Below, piece by piece: positions 1 to 9,403 of a stretch of 64,000 nt of DNA. A program made the position numbers and the translations under genes. Numbering within the stretch: position 1 is the stretch's first letter; every line of letters begins with the position of its first letter. Under the pieces are notes generated by a model. The model was not told the DNA's origin. It worked only from the letters and a program-made list of their open reading frames with translations, and did not search any database. Source of the DNA: CAYSBE01 sp046309355 (GTDB lineage Bacteria; Bacteroidota; Bacteroidia; UKL13-3); assembly GCA_046309355.1 (NCBI GenBank), contig JBKCPL010000029.1, forward strand, positions 62,001 to 126,000. The letters are read 5' to 3'.

Positions 1-3000
1 TATACGTTAACCAGAAATAATTTATGCCTGTATTCAAAATTCTTGAGCCATTGATGTAAAATGTGCCTGAAGGTGTATTTACAGAACCGAAAAATGTGTT
101 GGTATTGAATACAGAGTCGGGGCCTGTGAAAAATAGACGAGCCTGCGTAATGTCAGCATTTGTAGATGTTCCTGAAGTATTGAATTTAAATGAAGTTGCA
201 GACAATGCATTACCGCCTTTAGTTGTGTAAACAGGAATTCTCATGACTACATTGTTTACTGATCCGATAGGTACAATACCTGGTAATTGGGTTGCAGTGG
301 TTGAATCGAAAACCATTTGATTGATTGGCTGTGAAAGCAAATCTTCTTCCCATGCTCCTAAATCGGGCAATCCGCCAGTACCGGAATAGCCTGTAAAACC
401 CGCTCTTACAGTTCCAGCTATGTCAGCACCAATTCCCGGTATAAGAATGCCGCCAGATTCTGCAAAGGTTGGAATTGTGGGGTTTATCTTCAGGAATGAC
501 GTGCTGCTTCCCAGAATACTAACAAATGAAATATTTTCGGTTTGTGAGGCCGAGTCACGCGGCAAAACGCGAGTTTTATACGCTGCTAAGGTTTGGTCAG
601 CATTTGTGCCGTCATAAAATATAAGATTGGTGGCAGATGGTGTGCCTGCATAAAATAGGTTGTTGTTCGAACTATTGTCATAGTTATTCAAAGCCGTTCC
701 ACTTCTATGGTAAGCTACGGTGCGACCTGTTCCTACAGCGGTAGAGTTATTTACTAAAATATTATTTCTTAAAATAAGATTGGCCGTTGTAGCTGTTGCA
801 TTTACAGTGTGAAAAAGAGCAGCAGTACCAAATGCTGATCCTGTAGACGTTGCATTTAAATGCACGGTGTTATAAGAAACACTTATATTCACCAAGCTAC
901 TGGTACTTGTTATATTAATGCCACGAATTGAAGGAGCTGTAGTTGGTGTAGCAGTAGTTGTATTTGGTGCACGTAGGTCAGCAATTAAATTATTGGTGAT
1001 AAAGGCAGTTCCCGAAGAAACCGTTCCCATAATAATTCCTGATACAATTGCGGAAGTGCCGGTTGAGAAAACATTGTAAATCCTATTTTGAGCAACGTTA
1101 TGTGTGCTGATAGTTGTATTTATTGCAGCAACCGTGGATCCAGTTGTGCTGATATTATGAAGTGTATTTCTAAGTATTTGCTTCGTTCCTGCTCCTGAAA
1201 TTGAATATATCCCATATGTGATACCCGTTCCAGAGTGGTTGATATTGTTTATTAAATTATTGTTGTAGCTTTCATTATTGGGACTACCAATATTGTAAAT
1301 TCCGTAAAGCACCCCTGTGCCGGTAGTCTTTTGACATGAAAGGTTAAAGATAGTATTGCTATCCACAACTATTGTACCGGTTGAAGCTTGTATACCATAC
1401 ATGGTTGAAGTAGTGCCGGTTCCTGTAATACTTAGGTTACTGATGGTATTTCTTCTAATAGTTGTGGTAGAGGTTCCATTAGTGCCTCCGCCCTGGAAAA
1501 TCCCGATTGTTGTACCCCCTGTTATACCATTTCGTGTGATGTTGTTTACTGTATTACCTGTAAAATTATTTACAGGAGTAGAACCTGTATAATTAATACC
1601 ATGAATTGTTTTTGTTCCTGTTCCTGTTGTATTTAATGTTGTACGTGTAATAATATTGTCATTGACATTTAGGGATATCGTTGGTGCAGTAGTTACTCCA
1701 ATATTGTGGTGTATGCCAGTTCCGTTGACTCCGTCTAGAATTACAGAGTCAATAATATTATTCGATATGTTAAGATTACCACACGCAAGTTGATTTAGTA
1801 TACATTGGGTAGTTCCTGTACCCGAATAGCGGAAACCATAAATGTAGTTTCCTCTAACGTTTACATTCGTAGCAGCGGTATTTAGCCATATAGCTGTAAA
1901 TGCAGCTGTTGAAGCCGATGTATTCACACAGTTAAGAAACTGGTTACTATCCAGGTTAATTGTATTACCGTTTGCGCCCGTTGTAGCCATTTCCACGTTT
2001 AAACACCAGTTAATTGCAGTTGTATTCGTGCCTGATGTAATGGTAATAGTATTGCGTTTTACATTGCAACTGGCTCCCGCTGAAGAGTTGAATAGCCAGA
2101 TACCTCTGTTTGATCCGTTATGATTAATGCCTGTTCCGGTGTTATTATTAATTAGGTTGTTCAAAATATTAAAAGACCATTGATTCGTTATCAGCATGGC
2201 TCCACAGGCCGAACCGGCTCCTGTACCACCGCCAAAATTGATAATAGTATTTCCGGTTGAAGGACTTACCCCTCCAATCTCATTATTCAGATCAGCGAGT
2301 GAATATGGACTTGGTGCTGCAAACCCCGAAAGTAAAATACCGAAATTGCAGTTTTGTATCGTATTACTGTAAATGCGATTAGTAGAACTGGCACCTGATA
2401 CTGATGTTACAGTAATTCCAGTGTTCACAGTAGTGCGGTTTGCATTTACAAATTCAATACCTATAGAGCCAGATGCGTTCTGGCGTGGACCAGCTGGCGC
2501 TGTGGTAACATTATCACGGTTTAAGGTGATAGTGCAGTTTTGAACAGTATTGTTGTTACAGCCATTATCACCGTTTACTTTATAAAAACCATACCCCACT
2601 TCCATCATAGTCGTAGGATTTGTGTTACCGGTGGCTTCGGCCAGATTTATGCCGTTAATTGTTACAAAATCACTTCCCGAAAATGCCCACATCACATCAA
2701 TGGAATCCGCAGAAGTTGATAGCTTTGTTCCGGTAAACGCAGTAATTGTCGGGTTAGCTCCTGTTCCACTTCGTTGAAAAATAATAGGGTTTGCTGCAGT
2801 TCCCGTTGCCGTCATTACAATTCCGGCTGTTAGCGTTTCGGTGTAACCGGCAGCTACATTTATGATGACACCACCCGTACCTACTCCATTGACATTAAGT
2901 GCAGAGACAGCTGCAGATATACTCGAATAATCACCAGGTATGGCTTTTATTCCCGTTAATGGCTGCGACCAGCCGGTGAAGAAAATAAGGCTAAAAAAGA

Positions 3001-3043
3001 TGAACAAAATTCCTTTTTGTAGGCATTGTAAATTGTATTTCAT
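1..3043 (-). CDS. Giant secreted parallel beta-helix protein, 5' part only (runs off the window edge)
   Basis: This is an open minus-strand reading frame of about 1,014 residues with no stop before the window edge, so the C-terminus is missing. It begins ATG, then a signal peptide of about 25 residues (hydrophobic FIFFSLIFFTGW, probable cleavage near SQ). Most of the protein is short Asn/Thr/Gly-rich turns of the N-x-I and SGxxNxI kind, with recurrent 'NRIYSNTIQNC' and 'NNLINNNTGTG' type units. This is the pattern of pectate-lyase-like parallel beta-helices. Near residue 894 the helix ends in a typical GLPDLGAWE turn. The last residues seen (TGINYFWLTY, about 1005-1014) resemble the N-terminal beta-sandwich associated with BNR/sialidase proteins of Bacteroidota surface proteins. 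Such proteins are usually exported by T9SS, but the sorting domain would lie outside the window. The substrate is unknown; it may be an adhesin or a polysaccharide-active enzyme. Confidence 0.85.
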   Translation of the reverse strand, partial: MKYNLQCLQKGILFIFFSLIFFTGWSQPLTGIKAIPGDYSSISAAVSALNVNGVGTGGVIINVAAGYTETLTAGIVMTATGTAANPIIFQRSGTGANPTITAFTGTKLSTSADSIDVMWAFSGSDFVTINGINLAEATGNTNPTTMMEVGYGFYKVNGDNGCNNNTVQNCTITLNRDNVTTAPAGPRQNASGSIGIEFVNANRTTVNTGITVTSVSGASSTNRIYSNTIQNCNFGILLSGFAAPSPYSLADLNNEIGGVSPSTGNTIINFGGGTGAGSACGAMLITNQWSFNILNNLINNNTGTGINHNGSNRGIWLFNSSAGASCNVKRNTITITSGTNTTAINWCLNVEMATTGANGNTINLDSNQFLNCVNTSASTAAFTAIWLNTAATNVNVRGNYIYGFRYSGTGTTQCILNQLACGNLNISNNIIDSVILDGVNGTGIHHNIGVTTAPTISLNVNDNIITRTTLNTTGTGTKTIHGINYTGSTPVNNFTGNTVNNITRNGITGGTTIGIFQGGGTNGTSTTTIRRNTISNLSITGTGTTSTMYGIQASTGTIVVDSNTIFNLSCQKTTGTGVLYGIYNIGSPNNESYNNNLINNINHSGTGITYGIYSISGAGTKQILRNTLHNISTTGSTVAAINTTISTHNVAQNRIYNVFSTGTSAIVSGIIMGTVSSGTAFITNNLIADLRAPNTTTATPTTAPSIRGINITSTSSLVNISVSYNTVHLNATSTGSAFGTAALFHTVNATATTANLILRNNILVNNSTAVGTGRTVAYHRSGTALNNYDNSSNNNLFYAGTPSATNLIFYDGTNADQTLAAYKTRVLPRDSASQTENISFVSILGSSTSFLKINPTIPTFAESGGILIPGIGADIAGTVRAGFTGYSGTGGLPDLGAWEEDLLSQPINQMVFDSTTATQLPGIVPIGSVNNVVMRIPVYTTKGGNALSATSFKFNTSGTSTNADITQARLFFTGPDSVFNTNTFFGSVNTPSGTFYINGSRILNTGINYFWLTY

Positions 3044-3327
3044 GATTTACGTGTTTTGATGGTATGCAATATGTTCCAAGTATACAAAAATAGGAAGTCG
3101 TAACCGACCCGCATTTCCTTTTTAGGATAAAAAAATGACATATAGTTAAAATAAAGATACTTAACGGTTATTTACTGCAGCTAACCCTTGTAATAACGGG
3201 ATATGCTGAGAGCACTTTCTGCTAGATATAATGTCAAAAACCGATACGAATAGTACTTGTTGTGCGTATATCGGTTAAAAATTTTCTATAAACTAACTGT
3301 TACTATTTGCTTATTTGCCAACTGAAA
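3044..3327. other. Intergenic region between divergent genes, no gene seen
   Basis: About 280 bases lie between the divergent beta-helix gene and the polyprenyl synthase. No reading frame or RNA gene is convincing here. On the minus strand a TATTTTTG sequence (3085-3092) matches the -7 consensus TAnnTTTG about 42 bases before the beta-helix start, but no TTG lies 18-20 bases further upstream. On the plus strand TACTATTTG (3301-3309) is a -7-like element with one base too many in the spacer. Confidence 0.4.
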
Positions 3328-4299
3328 TTGAATACCATAGAATTCATAAAAGCCCCTGTAAGCGATGAACTCGCTTTGTTCGAGAAGCATTTTCGCGAGG
3401 CTATGCGCAGCAAAGTTCCACTGCTGGATACTATCATGACCTATATTGTAAAGCGCAAGGGCAAGCAGATTCGGCCGTTGTTTGTTTTTCTATCGGCTAA
3501 ACTTTTTGCCGAAATAAATCCATCGACACATCGAGCTGCCAGCCTTGTTGAATTGTTGCATACGGCTACATTGGTGCATGATGATGTAGTAGACGACAGC
3601 AATGAACGCAGGGGTTTCTTCAGCATAAATGCGCTTTGGAAAAATAAAATTGCAGTACTCGTGGGTGATTATCTGCTATCGCGTGGGCTATTACTTTCGG
3701 TAAAAAACAAGGACTACCATTTGCTGGAAATTGTGACAAAGGCTGTGGAGGAAATGAGCGAAGGCGAATTGCTGCAGATAGAAAAAACACGCAACCTCAA
3801 CCTCTCCGAAGAGATCTATTTCGATATTATACGCAAAAAAACAGCATCGTTGATTGCCAGCTGCTGTGCAGTTGGTGCTGCATCAGCCGGGACCGACATT
3901 GAAACAGTTGAAAAAATGAGGCTGTTTGGCGAGAAAGTAGGTATAGCATTTCAGATGAAAGATGATTTGCTCGACTATGGCGATGAGGATATTGGTAAGC
4001 CAACCGGCATTGATTTGAAGGAAAAGAAGCTCACCCTACCTATTATTTACACATTAAATCATGCCGATAAGGCTACCCGAAGCCGAATAATCAATACCAT
4101 TAAAAACCACAGCAACGATAAAGCACGAGTGCGTGAGGTGATTGATTATGTAAACAGGCACGATGGCATTGCGTATACACGAGCTACGATGACTAGAATA
4201 AAAAATGAAGCCTTGCAGATTTTAAATGAAATAAACACAAGTGAGCATAGGGCTAATCTGGCTGCCTTGGTTGAATATGTTATTCAGCGAAAGAACTAA
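3328..4299 (+). CDS. Polyprenyl (octaprenyl-type) diphosphate synthase
   Basis: A trans-prenyltransferase that would extend an allylic diphosphate with isopentenyl diphosphate to make the side chain of menaquinone. Both aspartate-rich motifs are present: HDDVVDD near residue 85 and KDDLLDYGDED near residue 212. KRKGKQIRP, before the first motif, is the isopentenyl-diphosphate-binding stretch. At about 323 residues it has the normal family length. There is no ATG at the 5' end. The TTG at 3328 gives 'MNTIEFIKAPVSDEL', which matches where family members begin; a TTG at 3307 would add seven residues. Its stop codon interlocks with the stop of the convergent OmpA-family gene. ubiE, the menaquinone methyltransferase, is elsewhere in this window. 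Confidence 0.9.
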   Translation: MNTIEFIKAPVSDELALFEKHFREAMRSKVPLLDTIMTYIVKRKGKQIRPLFVFLSAKLFAEINPSTHRAASLVELLHTATLVHDDVVDDSNERRGFFSINALWKNKIAVLVGDYLLSRGLLLSVKNKDYHLLEIVTKAVEEMSEGELLQIEKTRNLNLSEEIYFDIIRKKTASLIASCCAVGAASAGTDIETVEKMRLFGEKVGIAFQMKDDLLDYGDEDIGKPTGIDLKEKKLTLPIIYTLNHADKATRSRIINTIKNHSNDKARVREVIDYVNRHDGIAYTRATMTRIKNEALQILNEINTSEHRANLAALVEYVIQRKN

Positions 4300-6272
4300 C
4301 GAATTACCTTTAACTCAACTCTTCGGTTGGCACTGTGCTTATCTTCATCGCATTCCACTCCATCCACGCATTCATTCAATGGCATCGATTCACCAAAACC
4401 ACGTGCCAAGATGCGGGATGCAGGCACACCTTTGGAAAGTAAGTATGCACGGGCTACATCGGCCCGCTGAATGGACAATCGCTTATTGTATTCGGTTGTT
4501 CCGCGTGTATCGGTATGTGCAGATATCTCTAATCTGATGGTGCTCCCCTGCCTTATAAACGCAGCAGCTGAGTCGAGTATTGGGAGCATTTCGGGCAATA
4601 ACGTAGCCTTATTAAATTCAAAATTCACATTGTTAAATACCAGGTTGAGCATTACATCATCGTTGTCTGTTCGAATGGGGTCATCAAAAACGGCATCGGT
4701 CAACTCTTGCTGAATTTTGCGGGGTGGAAGCGGTTTAGCGTATGCTTCTACATTAATTTTACCTGTATTAGTATCACTTTTGGTATTCGTTTGAACAGGT
4801 GCAATTGGTTTGGGGGCTACGGCTAACGCTGATGGTACTTGTGGCAATGGAATCAATTTATCAGGCAAAGGAGGCATCTCGACCTTTTGTTCTGTCTTAA
4901 GAATACTTGAAGCTATCTCTACTTTACGTATGCTGTCAAATCGCCTCATGTCTTCACCCAACAAAATGGGCAAACGTTCAGGATACTCTCTGAAAAAATA
5001 AACTTCGTCATCGCCTTCATCATTTCCTCTGTTCGAGCATATGTAGCCGGTTGTGCCGTCACCGTAAGACATATACGTAATATCATCACGAAATGAATTG
5101 TAAGGCCTTCCCATATTTTTAGGTGTTGAGGGCAGTCCGCTTGCCATAATTCGAGCCGAGTAAATATCAAACCCTCCATATCCGTTTAAGCCCTTTGATG
5201 AAAAGTAAAATGTTCCCTTGAATGTAAATGGAAAAATATCATGCTCTTCTGTATTGACAGATGCTCCCAGATTAATAGGCGATGACCACTTACCGGTACG
5301 TTTATCTTTTTTCACAGCGTATAAATCAAATCCACCGGAACCACCCGGCATATCAGATGAAAAATAAAGTATATTCCCGTCTGCAGAGATATGCGGATGG
5401 GTACAGTTATACGATTTGTTGTTGAAAGGCAATTCTATCAATCTTCCCAACTTTCCTTCCGACACTTTTACTTCGTAAATTTTTAAATTTATAATGCCTT
5501 TACGAGTTGCATCTTCAAATTCTTTTATCACCTTCCCATCCTTTACTACAGCGGCATTAGCAGTAAAGTACATAGTTGCATTGTCAGCCGTAAACGAAGG
5601 TGACCCCTCATGACTGATGAATTGTATGCTGTCGAACAAAGGGGAAGACAATGGTATGAAGTGTAGCGAATCAACACGTTGCGCAAAATCCAGATCGAAG
5701 ATATTCATCAAATTGATAGCGGGTTTGCGTCTGCCGTGCGCATATACTATACCATTTTTGTACATCGAATAACCTAAAGACTGACCTGAAATATCCAGAT
5801 TAGTTCTGGAAACGTATACAGGTTTTATAAGTGTATCATTGGTAGCTGCCCAATTAACGGAACGTAAATGAAAGTTACCGTATGGGTCCATCCCATCTGT
5901 AAGTTTATTGTAGCGTTTAAACTGCTCTCGAGCTTCATCATACTTCCCGTTAAACTTCAGCATTATGCCGTATTCCAGAACCAAATCGGGACGTGGCTCC
6001 TTGGAATACATGGCCAGAAGACGCTGGTAATATTCTTCGGCCTGTGTGTATTGAAACGAATACTGGCATGATTTGGCCAGCTGAAGCAATACATACATCT
6101 CAGTCTTGGCATTAAGGTTCATGCTCAATGCATCTTCATAATGTACTATCGCGTCTTTAAAGAAGAAGGTCTCGTAAAATTTATCGGCTTTATCAATGGT
6201 TTTTTTCTGTGCAAAAGCCAATTGAACACATACGATGAGTAACCCTGTAAATACCGGCTTAATATGCCTCAT
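4296..6272 (-). CDS. PorE-like TPR / WD40-type propeller / OmpA protein
   Basis: 658 residues with a signal peptide (cleavage near AFAQ, residue 22). TPR-like helices cover about residues 30-130 ('FFKDAIVHYEDAL', 'YTQAEEYYQRLL'). PD40/WD40-type blades follow at about 200-400 ('ISADGNILYFSSDMPGG', 'GTFYFSSKGLNGYGGFDIYSA'), then a proline-rich linker (about 465-520) and a C-terminal OmpA peptidoglycan-binding domain (about 545-658, with 'ISAHTDTRGTTEYNKRLSIQ'). The architecture is that of PorE and related proteins, which in T9SS studies tether the secretion machinery to peptidoglycan. The carboxypeptidase-like domain of PorE is not obvious, so identity with PorE is inferred. The start overlaps the GH3-family gene upstream by 14 bases, implying co-transcription. 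Confidence 0.85.
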   Translation of the reverse strand: MRHIKPVFTGLLIVCVQLAFAQKKTIDKADKFYETFFFKDAIVHYEDALSMNLNAKTEMYVLLQLAKSCQYSFQYTQAEEYYQRLLAMYSKEPRPDLVLEYGIMLKFNGKYDEAREQFKRYNKLTDGMDPYGNFHLRSVNWAATNDTLIKPVYVSRTNLDISGQSLGYSMYKNGIVYAHGRRKPAINLMNIFDLDFAQRVDSLHFIPLSSPLFDSIQFISHEGSPSFTADNATMYFTANAAVVKDGKVIKEFEDATRKGIINLKIYEVKVSEGKLGRLIELPFNNKSYNCTHPHISADGNILYFSSDMPGGSGGFDLYAVKKDKRTGKWSSPINLGASVNTEEHDIFPFTFKGTFYFSSKGLNGYGGFDIYSARIMASGLPSTPKNMGRPYNSFRDDITYMSYGDGTTGYICSNRGNDEGDDEVYFFREYPERLPILLGEDMRRFDSIRKVEIASSILKTEQKVEMPPLPDKLIPLPQVPSALAVAPKPIAPVQTNTKSDTNTGKINVEAYAKPLPPRKIQQELTDAVFDDPIRTDNDDVMLNLVFNNVNFEFNKATLLPEMLPILDSAAAFIRQGSTIRLEISAHTDTRGTTEYNKRLSIQRADVARAYLLSKGVPASRILARGFGESMPLNECVDGVECDEDKHSANRRVELKVIR

Positions 6273-7797
6273 ATGCCCTATTTTTTTGGTGTGTCATAAG
6301 TAAAATTTCGTCTACGTAAGTTCTGTCATTATACAACCTAGGAACTTTATGTTGCCCCCCTAATTTGTCTTTTTGCCTGAGCCACCGGTTGAATGTATTT
6401 TTAGGCAATTTATGTAAAAGTGGTTTAGTCATGGCAATATTGTTATACCGCTTAGCTTCGTAATCGGAATTGCACTTCTTCAGCTCTTCGTCCAGTACGT
6501 CAATAATCGTGTCTTCATCCAGTGTACAATCTACAAATTCAATAAGCCACTCGTGTGTGCCCACCGATTTATCATGATGAAACACAGGGGCCGCTGTATA
6601 ATCCGTTATATGAATATTCAATCTGCGGCAGGTTTCCTGAATAGCATGATCGGCATTTTCAATAATCAGTTCTTCACCAAAGGCGTTGATATAATGCTTA
6701 GTGCGGCCTGATATTTTAAACCGGAATGGATTGATAGACGTAAACCGAATCGTATCTCCTATGATGTACCTCCACAATCCGGCATTTGTACTTATAATCA
6801 GAGCATACTGCTCATTCAACTTTACTTCATCAATGGAATAGGTTTTGGGATGCGTTTTTCCATATTCACTCATGGGCATAAACTCGTAGTAAATGCCATA
6901 ATCAAGCATAAGCAACATGTTTTCGCTATTCAGGTCATCCTGTATTCCTATAAATCCTTCCGAGGCATTGTACGTTTCCAGGTAATGCATTCCTTCACTT
7001 CCTATAACCTGCGAAAACCTTTGCCTGTAAGGTGTAAAGCTAACTCCACCATGAACATATAGCTCCAGGTTTGGCCACACTTCTTTAAGTGTTCGCTTTC
7101 CGGTCAGCTCCAGTACGCGTTCAGCCAGCATAAGTGTCCATGTAGGTACTCCGGATATGCTGGTAACGTCATCGTGTATGGTGGCATTTGCCATTTTTTC
7201 AAGTTTATCGTCCCAGTTTTCCATAATGGCTATGTTCAAATCAGGTGTACGAAAAAACTGAGCCCAAAAAGGCATATTTTGCATCATCACTGCCGATAAA
7301 TCTCCGTAGTATGACTCTGAACTGAATTTGTTCAACTGATGACTTCCACCCAAAATCAAGCCTTTACCGTCAAATACTGTTGAGTCTGGATTATTATTGA
7401 AGTACATGAGCATGGCATCCTTACCTCCCTGAAAATGGCATTCGTCAAGGCTTTCATAGGTTACAGGTATAAATTTGCTTTTAGCGCTGGTAGTACCTGA
7501 TGATTTGGCAAACCATTTAATTTCAGATGGCCAAAGTAAATTTTGCTCTCCTTTCATTACACGCTCAATCCAGGGCTGATGACTTTCGTAGTTACCTACG
7601 GGAACCTCGCGCTTAAACTGTTCGGACGTGCTGATAGATGAATAATTGTGCGCCCTTCCCCATTCGGTATCTTGTGCTTTTTGAATTAATGTCAATAATA
7701 CCTCTTCCTGTACATCAGCAGGTCTTAGCATAAAACGTTCAATGTTGTTGATACGCTTTTTCAGATACCAGGACATAAGTGAGTTCAGAATTGCCAT
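6259..7797 (-). CDS. GH3-family acyl-adenylating enzyme (auxin-responsive GH3 homologue)
   Basis: 512 residues, the full length of the GH3 fold. This is an ANL-superfamily ligase that in plants adenylates jasmonate or auxin and conjugates it to amino acids. The ATP-binding motif FAKSSGTTSAKSKFIP is at residues 96-111, TYNASEGFIGIQ in the middle corresponds to the adenylate-binding region, and GDTIRFTSINPFRFKISGR is the hinge before the small C-terminal domain. Bacterial members are common in Bacteroidota, but I know of no established substrate. It lies 77 bases after the M28 peptidase gene and overlaps the PorE-like gene by 14 bases. Cytoplasmic: no signal peptide. The family call is secure; the substrate is unknown. 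Confidence 0.9.
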   Translation of the reverse strand: MAILNSLMSWYLKKRINNIERFMLRPADVQEEVLLTLIQKAQDTEWGRAHNYSSISTSEQFKREVPVGNYESHQPWIERVMKGEQNLLWPSEIKWFAKSSGTTSAKSKFIPVTYESLDECHFQGGKDAMLMYFNNNPDSTVFDGKGLILGGSHQLNKFSSESYYGDLSAVMMQNMPFWAQFFRTPDLNIAIMENWDDKLEKMANATIHDDVTSISGVPTWTLMLAERVLELTGKRTLKEVWPNLELYVHGGVSFTPYRQRFSQVIGSEGMHYLETYNASEGFIGIQDDLNSENMLLMLDYGIYYEFMPMSEYGKTHPKTYSIDEVKLNEQYALIISTNAGLWRYIIGDTIRFTSINPFRFKISGRTKHYINAFGEELIIENADHAIQETCRRLNIHITDYTAAPVFHHDKSVGTHEWLIEFVDCTLDEDTIIDVLDEELKKCNSDYEAKRYNNIAMTKPLLHKLPKNTFNRWLRQKDKLGGQHKVPRLYNDRTYVDEILLMTHQKNRAYEAY

Positions 7798-7874
7798 TGA
7801 CGGGGTAGTGTCATTTCAATTAAGTGGGTATAGGTAGTAACTCAATGTGTGCAATGTACAAAACTTAACTGAAA

Positions 7875-9143
7875 CTACCGCATCATATCATTCAGGTAAT
7901 GTACAATAAGGCTGAATGCTCCTTCGTACCTGGCAAAGGTTAATTCTTCGGGTGTATCAAAAACGTCATGGTAGTAGGCGTATTTTCCCATCAGGTAAAA
8001 GAAAAATGCACGCACCCCGTTTTCGCTAAAGTAGTAATGATCGCTGTTGGCCGCCTTGCCTCGCGACTTGATTTCAGGCAGGTAATTTTCAGTCAGATTA
8101 ATCAGTGCTAATTCATTGTAAGCATCTACAAATATGTCTCCGTTCACTACAGTCATGCCGCCATCTCCTGTACCCATCAAATCTAAATTAATCAATAAGC
8201 TGATTTGCCTGAGTGGAAACAACGGATTTTGTGTGTAATAATACGACCCGAACAGACCGGCTTCTTCTCCGGCAAAAGCCATAAATACCATCGAGTAAGC
8301 AGGCTGGTTTTTTGCATAGTGTTGAATCAGGTCAAGCATCATGGCTACACCACTGGCATTGTCATTGGCACCTCTGAATAGTGCATTTTTCCCAAACATA
8401 CCCAGGTGGTCGTAGTGGGCTGAAATGACTACAAATGAATCGGGCCTAATCTTCCCCTTTATATACCCGATTACGTTTTGTGTTTGATGCTGTCTAAGTT
8501 CAGGAGAAATATCAATTTTCAATCGCTGGTGATAGCGCTTAATTTTATTCTCGGTAACATAAAACTTCGGTATATCATCCCACTCGGTGGCTACTCCCCA
8601 CATGAGTTTTTTTTGGTCAATAAACACGAGGCCTCTTGCCTTATACTGATTCTTCAGTACTTTTTCAAGCCGCTCGGGATGCTTTACTTTGTTGTCTTTA
8701 ATGGGTAAAATACAAATAAGCAACTTGTAAAAAGCCGACTTCTCAAACTGGTTGAACAGGGTATTGTCATCAATAGTAACTGAATCTACAAACACGGTTT
8801 CAAAAACACCGCTAAGCGCTTTGCATCCGGGTGAAGCTATGAAATCAACTCCGGGTATCAGTTCGTCATCGCCTACTTTAAAAACCGGTTCGTTGGGATA
8901 AACTACAACCGGAAAGCCGAATGATTGAAAATAATTGCTTCCAAAAGAAAGTAATCCCGATTTCTTGAATTCAGCTGCTATGTAATCGGCTGCTTTTTTT
9001 GAACCGTCTTTTACATAGCCCCTGCCGGCCATTTCATCGCTGCACAATACGTTTACAACCTGACGAGCATAAGGCAGGTTTTGTGCATGAAGGCTGCTGA
9101 TACAGCACAACCATATACTCAGGTATAAAAGATGTGCCCGCAT
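7875..9143 (-). CDS. Exported M28-family zinc metallopeptidase
   Basis: 422 residues with a signal peptide (cleavage near LHAQ, residue 21). The M28 metal ligands and catalytic residues can all be read: SAHYDHLG (His243, Asp245), GANDNASG (Asp261), FAGEEAGLFGS (Glu293/Glu294), NLDLMGTG (Asp321) and SDHYYF (His369). An insert between about residues 85 and 220 is consistent with a PA-type or lid insertion before the catalytic core. It probably acts in the periplasm or at the surface as an aminopeptidase on peptides; the specificity cannot be told. It starts 8 bases after purS, so it is likely part of the pssA-purS transcript. Confidence 0.92.
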   Translation of the reverse strand: MRAHLLYLSIWLCCISSLHAQNLPYARQVVNVLCSDEMAGRGYVKDGSKKAADYIAAEFKKSGLLSFGSNYFQSFGFPVVVYPNEPVFKVGDDELIPGVDFIASPGCKALSGVFETVFVDSVTIDDNTLFNQFEKSAFYKLLICILPIKDNKVKHPERLEKVLKNQYKARGLVFIDQKKLMWGVATEWDDIPKFYVTENKIKRYHQRLKIDISPELRQHQTQNVIGYIKGKIRPDSFVVISAHYDHLGMFGKNALFRGANDNASGVAMMLDLIQHYAKNQPAYSMVFMAFAGEEAGLFGSYYYTQNPLFPLRQISLLINLDLMGTGDGGMTVVNGDIFVDAYNELALINLTENYLPEIKSRGKAANSDHYYFSENGVRAFFFYLMGKYAYYHDVFDTPEELTFARYEGAFSLIVHYLNDMMR

Positions 9144-9151
9144 ACGTTTGG

Positions 9152-9403
9152 TTACACCGCTTTTACCGAGAAGGTATAGGTTTCCATAATCAGGTTGGCC
9201 AGTAATTTTTTACAGGCTTCATCTACTTGCGTATTGGCCTGCTCCATGCTATCGGCTTCTATTTCCAAGCTTATGTGTTTTCCAATACGAACTTGGGTAA
9301 TATTGGGCAAGCCTATGTTTTTCATACTTCCGGTTACGGCTTTTCCTTGCGGATCAAGCAATGCTGCCTGAGGCATAACATCTATATCGGCAATAAACTT
9401 CAT
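9152..9403 (-). CDS. purS: Phosphoribosylformylglycinamidine synthase subunit PurS
   Basis: 83 residues, the usual length of PurS, the small structural subunit of the three-part PurS-PurL-PurQ complex of purine synthesis. Family features visible are the N-terminal strand ending 'DPQGKAVTGSMKNIG', 'VRIGKHISLEIEADS' and the C-terminal 'ACKKLLANLIMETYTF'. Its ATG overlaps the stop of pssA by four bases, so the two are translationally coupled. No purL or purQ is nearby, so the partner genes must be elsewhere in the genome. Confidence 0.93.
   Translation of the reverse strand: MKFIADIDVMPQAALLDPQGKAVTGSMKNIGLPNITQVRIGKHISLEIEADSMEQANTQVDEACKKLLANLIMETYTFSVKAV

Noticed and set aside
420..1592. Plus-strand reading frames of 65 and 78 residues
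   Set aside because: They are antisense to the beta-helix gene, which is open across the whole region; their sequence is the mirror of its Thr/Val/Asn repeats.
1..3043. Repetitive-looking sequence that might be a CRISPR or tandem DNA repeat
   Set aside because: There are no constant repeat units or spacers at DNA level; the repetition is at protein level (beta-helix coils).
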